Below, in pieces: positions 48,315 to 56,949 of a stretch of DNA of 64,000 nt (positions are counted from its first letter, which is position 1; every line of letters starts with the position of its first letter). The DNA is from Spirochaetota bacterium (GTDB lineage: Bacteria > Spirochaetota > Brachyspiria > Brachyspirales > JACRPF01). Location: contig JACRPF010000018.1 in the NCBI GenBank assembly GCA_016214035.1, forward strand, positions 186,001 through 250,000, written 5' to 3'. The notes below the pieces were generated by a model. The model ran no database searches, was not told where the DNA came from, and saw only the letters and a list, made by a program, of their open reading frames with translations. The position numbers were made by a program, and so were the translations under genes.

Positions 48315-49346
48315 CTATTCTTCCTCCTTGAAAATCTCTTCGAGGGTCAGCTTGTTCTCGCCCTCGACATAACCGGTGACCTGAACGGACATACGCGAAC
48401 CGACAACACCGGGACGGCAGTAGAATTTCTTCCGATTGCCTACTTTTAGCACGAGGTTGTCCGTGATCTTTGTATTCGTTAACTTTATCGTATCATTTTT
48501 GCGAAGGTTGAGCACTTCTTCCACGCTCACATCCACCGAACCGAGTTCGGCGGTTGCCGTAACCGTAATATCATAGAGCTTTTCTTTCAGTATATTGAGG
48601 TTTTCCGTGGTGCTGCCGCGGCGGATAGACGCGTACCAGTACTGCGCGGAAAGTTTATTGATGATGGGTTCGATGGTGATGTACGGAATACAGAAGTTCA
48701 TCATCCCTTCGACATCGGACACCTTTGTCTCGAGCGTGATGAGCACCACCATGTCGTTGGGGTGCACCATCTGCGCGAACTGCGGATTCGTTTCGATGGA
48801 TCCAAGGCGCGGCCTGAGATCGATAACCTGCGCCCATGATTCGCGGAGATTACCGAGGATACGGACGATGATGCCTTCGATGACGGACAACTCGATATCG
48901 GTGAGTTCGCGGTTGATATTTTTCGGCGCTTCGCCCGGACCGCCGAACAGACGGTCGATGATGGTAAATGTTATCGACGGGTCTATTTCAAGGATAGCGG
49001 AACCCTTGAGCGGGTCCATGTTGATGATGGCGAGTGTTGACGGATTCGAAACGGAACGGATGAATTCCTCGTACGTGAGCTGGTCGACGGATGCTACGTG
49101 CACGCCCACGAGCGCCCGCAATTGCGCGGAAAGCGATGTGGTTGTAACGCGGGCGAAGTTTTCATGCATCATCTGCAGCGTCCGGATCTGGTCCTTTGAG
49201 AACTTGTCCGGGCGCTTGAAGTCATACATCTTGACCTTGCGCTTTTCAACCTCAACGCTTTTGGCGTCAACGGCCTCAACGCTCTCCCCGGCGGAGATGG
49301 CGTTCAACAGTGCGTCAATTTCGCTCTGTGAAAGTACTTCGGTCAT
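48315..49346 (-). CDS. fliM: Flagellar motor switch protein FliM
   Basis: 343 residues, normal length. The N-terminal CheY-binding motif is LSQSEIDALLNAI (about 6-18). The middle domain (about 40-240) includes KVKMYDFKRPDKFSKDQIRTLQMMHENFARVTTTSLSAQLR, IDRLFGGPGE and ESWAQVIDLRPRLGSIETNPQF. The C-terminal SpoA domain follows. FliM links FliG and FliY in the C-ring and receives CheY-P to switch rotation. It is the middle gene of fliL-fliM-fliY, 29 bases after fliL. Confidence 0.97.
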   Translation of the reverse strand: MTEVLSQSEIDALLNAISAGESVEAVDAKSVEVEKRKVKMYDFKRPDKFSKDQIRTLQMMHENFARVTTTSLSAQLRALVGVHVASVDQLTYEEFIRSVSNPSTLAIINMDPLKGSAILEIDPSITFTIIDRLFGGPGEAPKNINRELTDIELSVIEGIIVRILGNLRESWAQVIDLRPRLGSIETNPQFAQMVHPNDMVVLITLETKVSDVEGMMNFCIPYITIEPIINKLSAQYWYASIRRGSTTENLNILKEKLYDITVTATAELGSVDVSVEEVLNLRKNDTIKLTNTKITDNLVLKVGNRKKFYCRPGVVGSRMSVQVTGYVEGENKLTLEEIFKEEE

Positions 49347-49375
49347 CGTTCCCTCGCCTTGCCTCGACTACAGCA

Positions 49376-49951
49376 TCAGTTCAGCAGAAAATCATCGAAA
49401 AGAACTTCGCTGACCTCGCCGTTCTTGACACGTTTGTTAATCTCGTTCCTTATCTCTTCTTTGAGCTCTTTGCGCATCTCGGGATCCTGCAGCTCATTAT
49501 ATTTCTTTTCGGATATTTTAGTCCCGATGGTGTCACGCAGATAGTTTTTCCATTTGCCGAGTTCCGGCACGAAATCCTTCTCGAATTTCATCTGATAGGC
49601 AAACCGTATCTTAACCTTGACGAAATGCGGCACATCCGTATCCGATGTATTGAGATTGAACTCATCCATATCGAAATAACTCGGCGGCTCTTCCTTGACA
49701 AGCTCGTCATCAACGCCGTGTTTCGCCTGGGTATTGCCCGCATTGGCGCTCACGACGAGAATCGCCGTCACCGTTGCCACGATGATGACAACGACCACAC
49801 CGAGCGCGATGGTCAGTATGCGTATAATGAGCGGGCTTAAGGTGAACGGGGCACGCGGACCTTTCGGTTTCTCCGCTCCGCCCTCTTCTTCCTCACCCGC
49901 GGGTTCTTCAATCTCGTCCTCAGCGCCTGTTTTCTTTTCGTCATCACCCAT
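49376..49951 (-). CDS. fliL: Flagellar basal body-associated protein FliL
   Basis: 191 residues. A 33-residue acidic N-terminal tail (EDEIEEPAGEEEEGG) precedes a single membrane helix (about 39-70, LSPLIIRILTIALGVVVVIIVATVTAILV) and a periplasmic domain. The latter carries the FliL pattern KVKIRFAYQM..., LRDTIGTKISEKKYNELQDP, and EEIRNEINKRVKNGEVSEVLFDDFLL. FliL supports stator function next to the basal body. It has a GAGGTGAC ribosome site and a promoter at 49984-50012. The acidic tail is longer than usual. Confidence 0.92.
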   Translation of the reverse strand: MGDDEKKTGAEDEIEEPAGEEEEGGAEKPKGPRAPFTLSPLIIRILTIALGVVVVIIVATVTAILVVSANAGNTQAKHGVDDELVKEEPPSYFDMDEFNLNTSDTDVPHFVKVKIRFAYQMKFEKDFVPELGKWKNYLRDTIGTKISEKKYNELQDPEMRKELKEEIRNEINKRVKNGEVSEVLFDDFLLN

Positions 49952-49983
49952 TGGATGTCACCTCGTGAGTCATTGCCGGTGTC

Positions 49984-50012
49984 ACCATACCACGCCGATG
50001 CCTAAAAGTCAA
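49984..50012 (-). promoter_or_regulatory. Promoter of the fliL-fliM-fliY operon
   Basis: On the minus strand, TTGACT (50012-50007), a 17-base spacer and TATGGT (49989-49984). One arm (CATACCACG, 49986-49994) of a 9-bp inverted repeat with CGTGGTATG (50040-50048) overlaps the -10 box, so a regulator could bind here. Confidence 0.5.
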
Positions 50013-50096
50013 GCTTTCCGGCGGATTATGTTAACCCGCCGTGGTATGCCATGGTGCACGCACCTTTCTCTTATTATCGGATAACCTGGAAAATGC

Positions 50097-52109
50097 TCAA
50101 GTATTTTTTGCAGTGCTGTCGGCCATGAGCTTTTCTTTCATACGCTGGTAAAAAGCAAAGCCCTCCTCCCCCGCACCCGGATGGGAGGCATCACTCGGCC
50201 GGTCAAGCAGATGCGTCGGTATCTCGGCAAGGAACAGCGACGGCTGCGTCTCCACCATACGCCCCTGACGGCTTCGGGCCAGCGCATACGATATGGTCAG
50301 CTCCTCCCGTGCCCGGGTTATGGCCACATAACTCAACCTGCGTTCCTCTTCAATTTCATGCGGCAATACACTTTTATAATGCGGGAGTATACCCTGTTCC
50401 ATACCCACGATATAAACGAAAGGAAATTCAAGACCTTTCGCGGAATGAATGCTCAGGAGCGTCACACCCTCCTTTTTTTCCTCTTCCTCGGTGTCTTCCT
50501 GGTTCATCAGCGTGATACGGTCGAGATATCCTTTAAGTGTCGGCTCTTTCAGACTCCGCTGATACTCGGCGATGCCGTTCACGAGCGATTCGATATTCTC
50601 GAGCTTTTTGCCCGCTTTTTCCTTGGTATCACTCGTCATGACCACTTCACCGTCGAATGCCGTTTCCTCGAGAAACTCCTTCACATTGCCAGCAATATCC
50701 TTGGTTTCCTTGAATATTTCACCGTATTTCTGCACCAGCCCGATAAGTTCCACAATACCTTTCTGCGCCTTGTCGGGAATATCGGGATTCTTAGCCGCCG
50801 TTAACAGCACTTCATAGAGCGGCAGATTCTTTTCCACGCTTTCATGGGTGAGCTTTGTCACCGTGCCGTCACCGATACCGCGACGCGGGAAATTGATGAT
50901 GCGGAGAAACGAAACGTCATCTTCGGGGTTTACAAAAAGTTTGAGATAGGCAAGAACGTCCTTTACTTCCTTGCGTTCATAGAACTCAAACGCACCGACC
51001 ACGGTGTAGGGAATATTGCGCACACGGAATTCTTCCTCAAACGGCCGCGACTGCGCGTTCATCCGGAAAAGCACCGCGGCGTCGGAATACTTCGTGCTCC
51101 GCATGACCACGCGCTGCATCATATCCTCGGCCACCCACACCGCCTCGGCGCGATCATCATCGGCGGCGACGAGGCGCGGGCGTTTACCGTCACCCATGCT
51201 CGTAAAAAGCTTTTTCGCGCGCCGACTTTCGTTCTTGGCGATGAGCTCGTTGGCGACATTCAGGATGGATGCGGTGGAACGGTAATTCTCCTCAAGCCGG
51301 ATGATCTTCGCCTCGGGAAAATCCTTCTCGAACGACAGGATGATGGATACATCGGAACCGCGGAAGCCGTAAATGGACTGATCGTCGTCACCCACGACGG
51401 CGAGATTGCGGTATTTCGCGGCAAGGAGCATGGCGAGTTTGTACTGCGACGGATTGGTGTCCTGATACTCGTCGATCATGATATAGCGGAACCTTTCGCG
51501 ATACCGTTCAAGCACTTCGGGATACTGTTCGAACAACTCTATGACCAGATTGATGAGATCGTTGAAATCAACCGCATTGTACCCTTTCAGATATTTCATA
51601 TACAGCCGGTACACGTTAACCGCCCACGTCTCGAAATCGTTCTGCGGCGTGATCTCATTGGGAAGTATATATTTATTCTTCCAGCGATCGATGTAGTTCA
51701 GAAAAAGCCCCTCGTCGAAGCTGTTGATATTCACGCGCACCTCTTTCATCACATTGCGTACAAGCGCGCGCTGGTCGGACATGTTATAAATGGTGAAGTT
51801 CTTTTTGTAACCGAGCCTTTCAATGTCCAGTTTGAGCACACGCAGACAGAACGCGTGGAAGGTGCTCACCACGAGCTGCTTGGGCTTATCCCCGATGGTC
51901 GATATCACACGCTCGCGCATCTCCTTAGCGGCCTTATTGGTGAAGGTTACCGCGAGAATATGAGCGGGGGGAACACCCGACGCTATGAGCTTCGCAATGC
52001 GCGAGGTGATGACACGCGTTTTGCCGCTGCCGGCTCCCGCAAGAATAAGGAGCGGCCCGTCTTTATGATCAACCGCTTCCTGCTGCGGTTTGTTGAGTTT
52101 AAATGCCAT
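50097..52109 (-). CDS. UvrD/PcrA/Rep-type superfamily 1 DNA helicase
   Basis: 670 residues from the ATG at 52109; three extra codons upstream begin at a non-ATG. A 3'-5' DNA helicase for repair and replication restart. The SF1 motifs appear in order: Q-motif region LNKPQQEAVDHKDGPLLILAGAGSGKTRVI (Walker A), AVTFTNKAAKEMRERV (Ia), DEYQDTN (II), VVGDDDQSIYGFRG (III), LEENYRS (IV), LLSIHSAKGLEF (V) and SYVAITRARE (VI). Length and layout match PcrA/UvrD or Rep; without a comparison I do not choose between them. A promoter (TTGCAT-N16-TATTAT) ends seven bases before the ATG and there is no SD, so translation may be leaderless. Confidence 0.95.
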   Translation of the reverse strand: MAFKLNKPQQEAVDHKDGPLLILAGAGSGKTRVITSRIAKLIASGVPPAHILAVTFTNKAAKEMRERVISTIGDKPKQLVVSTFHAFCLRVLKLDIERLGYKKNFTIYNMSDQRALVRNVMKEVRVNINSFDEGLFLNYIDRWKNKYILPNEITPQNDFETWAVNVYRLYMKYLKGYNAVDFNDLINLVIELFEQYPEVLERYRERFRYIMIDEYQDTNPSQYKLAMLLAAKYRNLAVVGDDDQSIYGFRGSDVSIILSFEKDFPEAKIIRLEENYRSTASILNVANELIAKNESRRAKKLFTSMGDGKRPRLVAADDDRAEAVWVAEDMMQRVVMRSTKYSDAAVLFRMNAQSRPFEEEFRVRNIPYTVVGAFEFYERKEVKDVLAYLKLFVNPEDDVSFLRIINFPRRGIGDGTVTKLTHESVEKNLPLYEVLLTAAKNPDIPDKAQKGIVELIGLVQKYGEIFKETKDIAGNVKEFLEETAFDGEVVMTSDTKEKAGKKLENIESLVNGIAEYQRSLKEPTLKGYLDRITLMNQEDTEEEEKKEGVTLLSIHSAKGLEFPFVYIVGMEQGILPHYKSVLPHEIEEERRLSYVAITRAREELTISYALARSRQGRMVETQPSLFLAEIPTHLLDRPSDASHPGAGEEGFAFYQRMKEKLMADSTAKNT

Positions 52110-52116
52110 GATTAAC

Positions 52117-52144
52117 ATAATATAGCAGAATGGTGAAAATGCAA
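52117..52144 (-). promoter_or_regulatory. Helicase promoter, leaderless geometry
   Basis: On the minus strand, TTGCAT (52144-52139), a 16-base spacer and TATTAT (52122-52117), with exactly seven bases to the ATG. Confidence 0.5.
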
Positions 52145-52149
52145 TAAAC

Positions 52150-52440
52150 TGTCCGCTTCCATGCGGTTGTGAATTTCAATTTCTCCTCTTTCGTTGGTTG
52201 ACGTCGACGCCGCGTTGGTATTATACCCATGAAAAACGACAATCCTAAACAAGTGTCCATCATCACATATCGTCGCTCTCGGGATGCATCCGGCATCCCT
52301 TGCGCTAGCGAACGCGGCGAATCATTTAATGTGCTTTTAATGTCCGCATCCATGCGGTCCTAATATGGCATTCCTCCTTCCACATTGGTTGACGACAACG
52401 CCGCGTTGGGTTATAATCACGCCAACGTTACAGGTGGCAC
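52150..52440. repeat. Two diverged copies of a promoter segment between helicase and nadK
   Basis: A segment at about 52150-52224 recurs at about 52341-52417. Shared blocks include gtccgc-tccatgcggt and GGTTGACG with ACGCCGCGTTGG. The first copy has TTGACG (52198-52203) but only 15 bases to TATTAT (52219-52224); the second has a good promoter. Between them lies a palindrome (GGGATGC-ATCCG-GCATCCC near 52273-52291) and an open frame of 44 codons from an ATG at 52229. That frame has no ribosome site and is probably not a gene. Confidence 0.6.
52389..52417 (+). promoter_or_regulatory. Promoter of nadK-recN
   Basis: TTGACG (52389-52394), a 17-base spacer and a perfect TATAAT (52412-52417), followed by a leader of about 17 bases with AGGTGG before the ATG at 52441. 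Confidence 0.75.
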
Positions 52441-53301
52441 ATGCGCAGCATAAAAAAAATCGCCGTACTGGTGAACAGGAACAAGCGGGAATACCAGAAG
52501 ATCATCGCCCGTCTCGACGTTGTGCTCCGGGGTAAAGCGATTACACGGCGCATCATCGACCGGCACATCACCGACACGGAAGAGATATCGTCCGTATCGC
52601 GCGAACTTGCATCGTATGACCTCCTCATCACCATCGGCGGCGACGGCACGCTGCTCAACGGCCTTACGCTCATCGTTCCGCATACCATTCCGGTGCTGCC
52701 GGTGTATCACGGCACACTCGGCTTCATCGCCGAAATCGATGTGGAACAGAGCGCGGCGATACTCGCTGAAATGGTCGCGGGCAAACGAACGCTGTACGAA
52801 ATTGAAAAGCGGCACCTGATCGACGTTGAACTCGCGAGCGGCCGCGAGGTAACGCATCACACGGCCGTCAATGAAGCGGTAGTGGCGAAAGGAAATTATC
52901 CGAAGCTCGGTCATTTCGCCGTTGATATCAACGGAAAAAACCTCGCCTATGTCAAAGCGGACGGCATCATCGTCGCGTCGCCGACAGGCTCAACCGCATA
53001 CGCGCTTTCCGCCGGCGGCCCCATCATCAACCCGCGGGTGAATGCGCTCATACTTCTGCCGATAGCGCCCCACTCGCTCACCTTCCGCCCGCTCGTTGTT
53101 TGCGGAGACGACACCATAGCCGTGTCACTTGCAGCGGAAAGCGGAGACACAGCGCTCGCCATCGACGGCAGACCGGTAAGCCGTTTCCGTCAGGGCGACT
53201 CCGTCCGCGTTACCGTTTCTCAGGCGAGTTTCCGTCTCGTCAAATTACGCACGCGCAGTTTCTACGAAGTACTCAAGGAAAAACTGCACTGGGGAAAATA
53301 G
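52441..53301 (+). CDS. nadK: NAD kinase
   Basis: 286 residues. It makes NADP from NAD with ATP or polyphosphate. The signatures are TIGGDGTLLNG (about residues 64-74), GTLGFIAEID, the NE pair in HTAVNEAVVAKG (about 139-150) and the glycine-rich SPTGSTAYALSAGGPIINP (about 182-200), followed by ITPIAPHSL-type LLPIAPHSLTFRPLV. It runs directly into recN, whose ATG follows the stop without a gap. It has its own promoter and duplicated upstream sequence. Confidence 0.96.
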   Translation: MRSIKKIAVLVNRNKREYQKIIARLDVVLRGKAITRRIIDRHITDTEEISSVSRELASYDLLITIGGDGTLLNGLTLIVPHTIPVLPVYHGTLGFIAEIDVEQSAAILAEMVAGKRTLYEIEKRHLIDVELASGREVTHHTAVNEAVVAKGNYPKLGHFAVDINGKNLAYVKADGIIVASPTGSTAYALSAGGPIINPRVNALILLPIAPHSLTFRPLVVCGDDTIAVSLAAESGDTALAIDGRPVSRFRQGDSVRVTVSQASFRLVKLRTRSFYEVLKEKLHWGK

Positions 53302-55017
53302 ATGCTTGTCTCGATTGAAATAAGAAATTTCGTACTCATCGACCGGTTGAAGATTCGTTTCACCCGCGGATTCAACGTGCTCACCGGAGAAACGGGCGCG
53401 GGAAAAAGCATCATCATCAGCGCGCTTGAAATTATCACCGGAGAAAAAGGCAGCACACTCGCGGTAGGCCCCGCCGGTGACCGGCTCATGGTGACCGGGA
53501 CCTTCGACATGACGGACGCGCCCGCAGCCGTTCTGGAAAAGCTCGCGGCATGGGGAATCGCCATCGAGCACAATGAGATTCACATCCGGCGCGAGATCAC
53601 CAAAGACGGAAAAAGCCGTTCGTTCATCAATCTCGCCGGCGTCAGGGTTGCGCAGCTCAAGGAACTCGGCGACCTCATGGTCGACATACACGGCCAGCAC
53701 GAACACCAGTCACTGTTCAACGTAAAAAACCATCTTGACTTTTATGATGCGTTCATCGGGGCGCAGGAACAGCGTCAGACGTTCGCCGCATGTTTCCACG
53801 AACTGTCCACACTCATCCGGCGGCACCGGGAGATCGTCGAAAATAAAAATGCGCTGATGCGTGAGCGATCGTTCCTCGAGTTCGCGGTGGGCGAGATCGA
53901 AAAGGCGAAGCTCCGCCCCGCCGAGGAACAGGAACTCAGGGACGAGATAGGACGATTGAGCAACTTTGAACGTATCGATGACGGATTGACCGCCGCCTAC
54001 GACGAAGTATACGGCAACGAAAGCAGTCTTGAGAGCAGACTTGGCGCTCTGGTAAGTTCGCTGGAAGCGCTTGGCGTGTACGACGCGCGTTTCACCGAGG
54101 CATCATCGATAGCATCCGATATCGCGTATCGCGCGAGCGACATCCGTGAGATACTGTCATCCATCCGTTCGGATGTACGCTTCGACCCGAAACGCCTTGA
54201 GGACCTCAATCAGCGGCTCTTCCTCATCAACTCGCTAAAGAAAAAGTACAGCGGCACACTTGCTGACGTCATCGCCTACGCGAAAGAGGCGTCGGAAAAG
54301 CTTGCGATGCTGAACTTCTCAGAAGACGACATCAAACGGCTTGAAACGGAGATTGCCGCAAAACGAACACACGCAAGTGCGCTTGCCCGGACGCTGTCCG
54401 ATCTTCGAAGGGTTCGGCGTGCGGATTTTGTATCGCAGATCAGCGCTGAAATATCAGACCTCGGCATGACGAATGCGGTGTTCGACATTGAAATGGTGCG
54501 CGAAGAGGACGAGAACGGCATCATCGAGCTTGACGGCCAGCGGTATAAGGCCACCGCCGACGGCATCGACACCATCGAGTTCCTTATCGCTCCGAACAAG
54601 GGAAGCATACCCCAGCCGCTGAGAAAAATAGCTTCCGGCGGTGAAATTTCGCGAATCATGCTTGCAATGAAAACGGTTTTGTCGTCCGGCGACAGCACCG
54701 GGACCATGGTTTTCGATGAAATTGACTCCGGCGTCGGGGGCAGAATTGCCGAAGTGATCGGCGAAAAAATAGCCTCGCTTTCACGGAAAAAACAGGTTCT
54801 CGCCATAACGCATCTGCCGCAGATAGCCATTTACGCCGCGGCCCATTTCATGGTCTCAAAAGCCGATATCGGCGAGCGCACGCAGTCGAATATCGAGCAT
54901 CTTGATAATGACGGGCGTGTGCGCGAGATAGCCCGCATGCTCGCCGGTAAAGAGATAACCGAGACCACGATCGCACATGCCCGTGAACTGCTCGCACGGG
55001 CGGCTTCACAGGCCTGA
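53302..55017 (+). CDS. recN: DNA repair protein RecN
   Basis: 571 residues. An SMC-like ATPase for double-strand-break repair. N-terminal ATPase half: RFTRGFNVLTGETGAGKSIIISAL (Walker A GETGAGKS, about residues 31-38), and DIHGQHEHQSLF. Two long coiled-coil arms (about 170-400) follow. The C-terminal half has IASGGEISRIMLAMKTVL (signature motif), TMVFDEIDSGVGG (Walker B, D and E) and QVLAITHLPQIA. Translationally coupled to nadK. No terminator of note separates it from the fliF promoter, 53 bases further on. Confidence 0.97.
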   Translation: MLVSIEIRNFVLIDRLKIRFTRGFNVLTGETGAGKSIIISALEIITGEKGSTLAVGPAGDRLMVTGTFDMTDAPAAVLEKLAAWGIAIEHNEIHIRREITKDGKSRSFINLAGVRVAQLKELGDLMVDIHGQHEHQSLFNVKNHLDFYDAFIGAQEQRQTFAACFHELSTLIRRHREIVENKNALMRERSFLEFAVGEIEKAKLRPAEEQELRDEIGRLSNFERIDDGLTAAYDEVYGNESSLESRLGALVSSLEALGVYDARFTEASSIASDIAYRASDIREILSSIRSDVRFDPKRLEDLNQRLFLINSLKKKYSGTLADVIAYAKEASEKLAMLNFSEDDIKRLETEIAAKRTHASALARTLSDLRRVRRADFVSQISAEISDLGMTNAVFDIEMVREEDENGIIELDGQRYKATADGIDTIEFLIAPNKGSIPQPLRKIASGGEISRIMLAMKTVLSSGDSTGTMVFDEIDSGVGGRIAEVIGEKIASLSRKKQVLAITHLPQIAIYAAAHFMVSKADIGERTQSNIEHLDNDGRVREIARMLAGKEITETTIAHARELLARAASQA

Positions 55018-55069
55018 TACAGTCGTGTCTCCCCCGTTCTGCTTTCTGTAGAAAAAACACGTTTTGCTG

Positions 55070-55098
55070 TTGACAAATAGCCGAAAACATGATAAAAT
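55070..55098 (+). promoter_or_regulatory. Strong promoter of the fliF-G-H-I-J operon
   Basis: TTGACA (55070-55075), a 17-base spacer and TAAAAT (55093-55098). The start would be near 55105, exactly where an inverted repeat GTTAAG-N6-CTTAAC (55105-55122) begins, giving an operator or 5' stem-loop candidate. The leader before fliF is about 127 bases. Confidence 0.75.
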
Positions 55099-55140
55099 TA
55101 TTATGTTAAGTGCACGCTTAACCTACCGACAATAATAAGG

Positions 55141-55188
55141 ATGATTCGGACGTCTCGCACTGCAACCTGCCGACGCGAAGCGAGATGA
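55141..55188 (+). CDS. Possible 15-codon upstream ORF 1 in the fliF leader
   Basis: ATG at 55141, stop TGA at 55186-55188, encoding MIRTSRTATCRREAR. Its stop overlaps the next upstream ORF start as ATGA. An AAGG abuts the ATG, which is a poor ribosome site. It could be a regulatory leader peptide or chance; rated low. Confidence 0.25.
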   Translation: MIRTSRTATCRREAR

Positions 55189-55235
55189 CCGGTCATTGGG
55201 TGTGCACGCTGTTGTACGTGGGAGGACAGCTATGA
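55185..55235 (+). CDS. Possible 16-codon upstream ORF 2 overlapping fliF start
   Basis: ATG at 55185, stop TGA at 55233-55235, encoding MTGHWVCTLLYVGGQL. The stop overlaps the fliF ATG at 55232 as ATGA. The fliF ribosome site (GGGAGGA) lies inside this frame, so its translation would be coupled to fliF or would compete with it. Confidence 0.25.
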   Translation: MTGHWVCTLLYVGGQL

Positions 55236-56938
55236 ACGATTTCTTCAAGCGTATTCTTGATCAAGTCAAAAGCATCTGGGAAAAATCAACACTTCAGCAG
55301 AAACTGATTATCGGGGGCGTCATCGTCGGCGCCGTTGTGCTCACCATCAGCGTCGTTTTTTTCACATCGCAGAAAGACGGGGTGCTCCTCTTCTCAAAAA
55401 CGGTTCAGGACAAAGAAGCAAAAGCTGTCGTCGCAGCACTCGACAACGCAGGCGTTAAATACGAATACTCCAAAGGCATGTTCTATCTGCAGGACGCGCG
55501 CCAGAAAGCGAAGGCCGAACTGGAACTGGTAAAAGCGAATGTGATGCCGTCGGGCGTTGACGGATGGGAAATTTTCGACACCAAGGGATTTGCCCCCCTC
55601 ACCGACGCGGAGATGGACATCAACAAACGCCGCGCACTCACTCGGGCCATAACCAAACACCTTGAATCGCTTGACTTCGTACAAAAAGCGGATGTCAATC
55701 TTACATTCCCGCGCCGTGAATATCTCACCGATGTCGACGCACCGGTGACCGCGTCGGTCATCATCACGCCGAAACCGTTCAAAGACGACATGCTCAAAGA
55801 GAAGAAAACGGTGCGCGGCCTGCAGAAACTCATCGCCATGGGCGTCGATAAACTGCGTGAAGAACTCGTTACCGTGTCCGACAACGAAGGCCATGTGCTC
55901 ACCGATTACACCGATGAGAACGCCTCGATGAAGATCAAACTCGCCACCGAAGAAATAAAAATTCTTGACCGCGAGAAGAAGAAACTTGAAACATCGGTCA
56001 AAAAAATGCTCGGCACCATTTATCGTGACCGCGCTGAAATAACCATCAACATGGAAATCCTCTGGGACGAGATATCCGAGACCAACCATCTCATCGTTCC
56101 CGTAGTGATGCGCAAGGACAACCCCGCTACGCCGTACGATGAATCGGTGGTGCAGGACAAGGTGCATGTAAGCTCACAGAAGAAAAAGGAAAAATGGACC
56201 GGACAGCGGCTGATACCGCAGGGTGCTGCCGGCGCCGAGGAAAATGTCCCGCCCGGCTATAAAGACAAGACCGACCGGTGGAACACCTATGAACAGTCCA
56301 CCGACACCGAGAATTTCGACCTCAGCCGCAAATATGAGATGATCAAGCGCGGCGAATATAAGATCGGCAAGGTATCGTGCGCGGTTGCCGTCGACGGGCG
56401 CTGGGAGATAGAATACGACGCGAAAGGCGAACCGATAATCTCGAACGGCGTTTCCTACCAGCGGAAATACATACCTGTTGAGGATGAAGAGCTCAGAAAG
56501 ATCAAGGACCTGGTGAAAGGCTCCATGGCGTTCAGCATCGACCGCGGCGACAATGTGAGCGTCCAGCACATCCCGTTCGACCACTGGAAAGACTTCAAGG
56601 AGCAGGACGAGAAACTCCGCACCAAACGCAATCTCCAGCGTACGCTCATGATATCGCTCGTGTCGCTCCTCACGCTCTTTGTACTCGCGCTCCTCGTACG
56701 CGCGATACAGAAAGAAGTCGCACGCCGGCGGCGCCTGTACGAAGAAGAGCAGGAACGGCGGCAGTCCGAACTTCGCAATCAGGCGCTCATGCAGGCGCAG
56801 GACACCACATCGGACATGTCCGTCGAGGACCAGGCACGCAAGAAATTGCTTGAAGAGATCACGAATGTCGCGAAAGAACGGCCGGAGGATGTTGCGCAGA
56901 TACTGCGCACCTGGATGGCTGAAGAGACCAAAGGGTAA
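55232..56938 (+). CDS. fliF: Flagellar MS-ring protein FliF
   Basis: 568 residues from the ATG at 55232 behind GGGAGGA; an earlier in-frame start at 55196 lacks a site. Two membrane helices flank the periplasmic ring domains (about residues 22-44, KLIIGGVIVGAVVLTISVVFF; about 468-495, TLMISLVSLLTLFVLALLVRAI). The ring-building motifs are visible (AVVAALDNAGVKYEY, MPSGVDGWEIFDTKGFAPLTDAEMDINKRRAL, ITKHLESLDFVQKADVNLTFP). The C-terminal tail DVAQILRTWMAEE binds FliG. FliF is the first ring of the basal body and the housing of the export gate. It opens the operon, but flgB, flgC and fliE, often placed before it, are absent. Confidence 0.97.
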   Translation: MNDFFKRILDQVKSIWEKSTLQQKLIIGGVIVGAVVLTISVVFFTSQKDGVLLFSKTVQDKEAKAVVAALDNAGVKYEYSKGMFYLQDARQKAKAELELVKANVMPSGVDGWEIFDTKGFAPLTDAEMDINKRRALTRAITKHLESLDFVQKADVNLTFPRREYLTDVDAPVTASVIITPKPFKDDMLKEKKTVRGLQKLIAMGVDKLREELVTVSDNEGHVLTDYTDENASMKIKLATEEIKILDREKKKLETSVKKMLGTIYRDRAEITINMEILWDEISETNHLIVPVVMRKDNPATPYDESVVQDKVHVSSQKKKEKWTGQRLIPQGAAGAEENVPPGYKDKTDRWNTYEQSTDTENFDLSRKYEMIKRGEYKIGKVSCAVAVDGRWEIEYDAKGEPIISNGVSYQRKYIPVEDEELRKIKDLVKGSMAFSIDRGDNVSVQHIPFDHWKDFKEQDEKLRTKRNLQRTLMISLVSLLTLFVLALLVRAIQKEVARRRRLYEEEQERRQSELRNQALMQAQDTTSDMSVEDQARKKLLEEITNVAKERPEDVAQILRTWMAEETKG

Positions 56939-56949
56939 GGGAGCAACCA

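Noticed and set aside
50844-52115. Plus-strand open frame of 423 codons antisense to the helicase gene
   Set aside because: It lies entirely opposite a well-conserved helicase, is unusually rich in His, Arg, Glu and Val as expected from the complement of that reading frame, and has no ribosome site or recognisable domain.
52229-52363. 44-codon open frame between the two promoter copies before nadK
   Set aside because: No ribosome site, its interior is occupied by a palindrome, and its position follows from the duplicated segment; probably spurious.
55394-56167. Minus-strand open frame of 257 codons opposite fliF
   Set aside because: Shadow of fliF; rich in Phe, His and Val with no recognisable domain.
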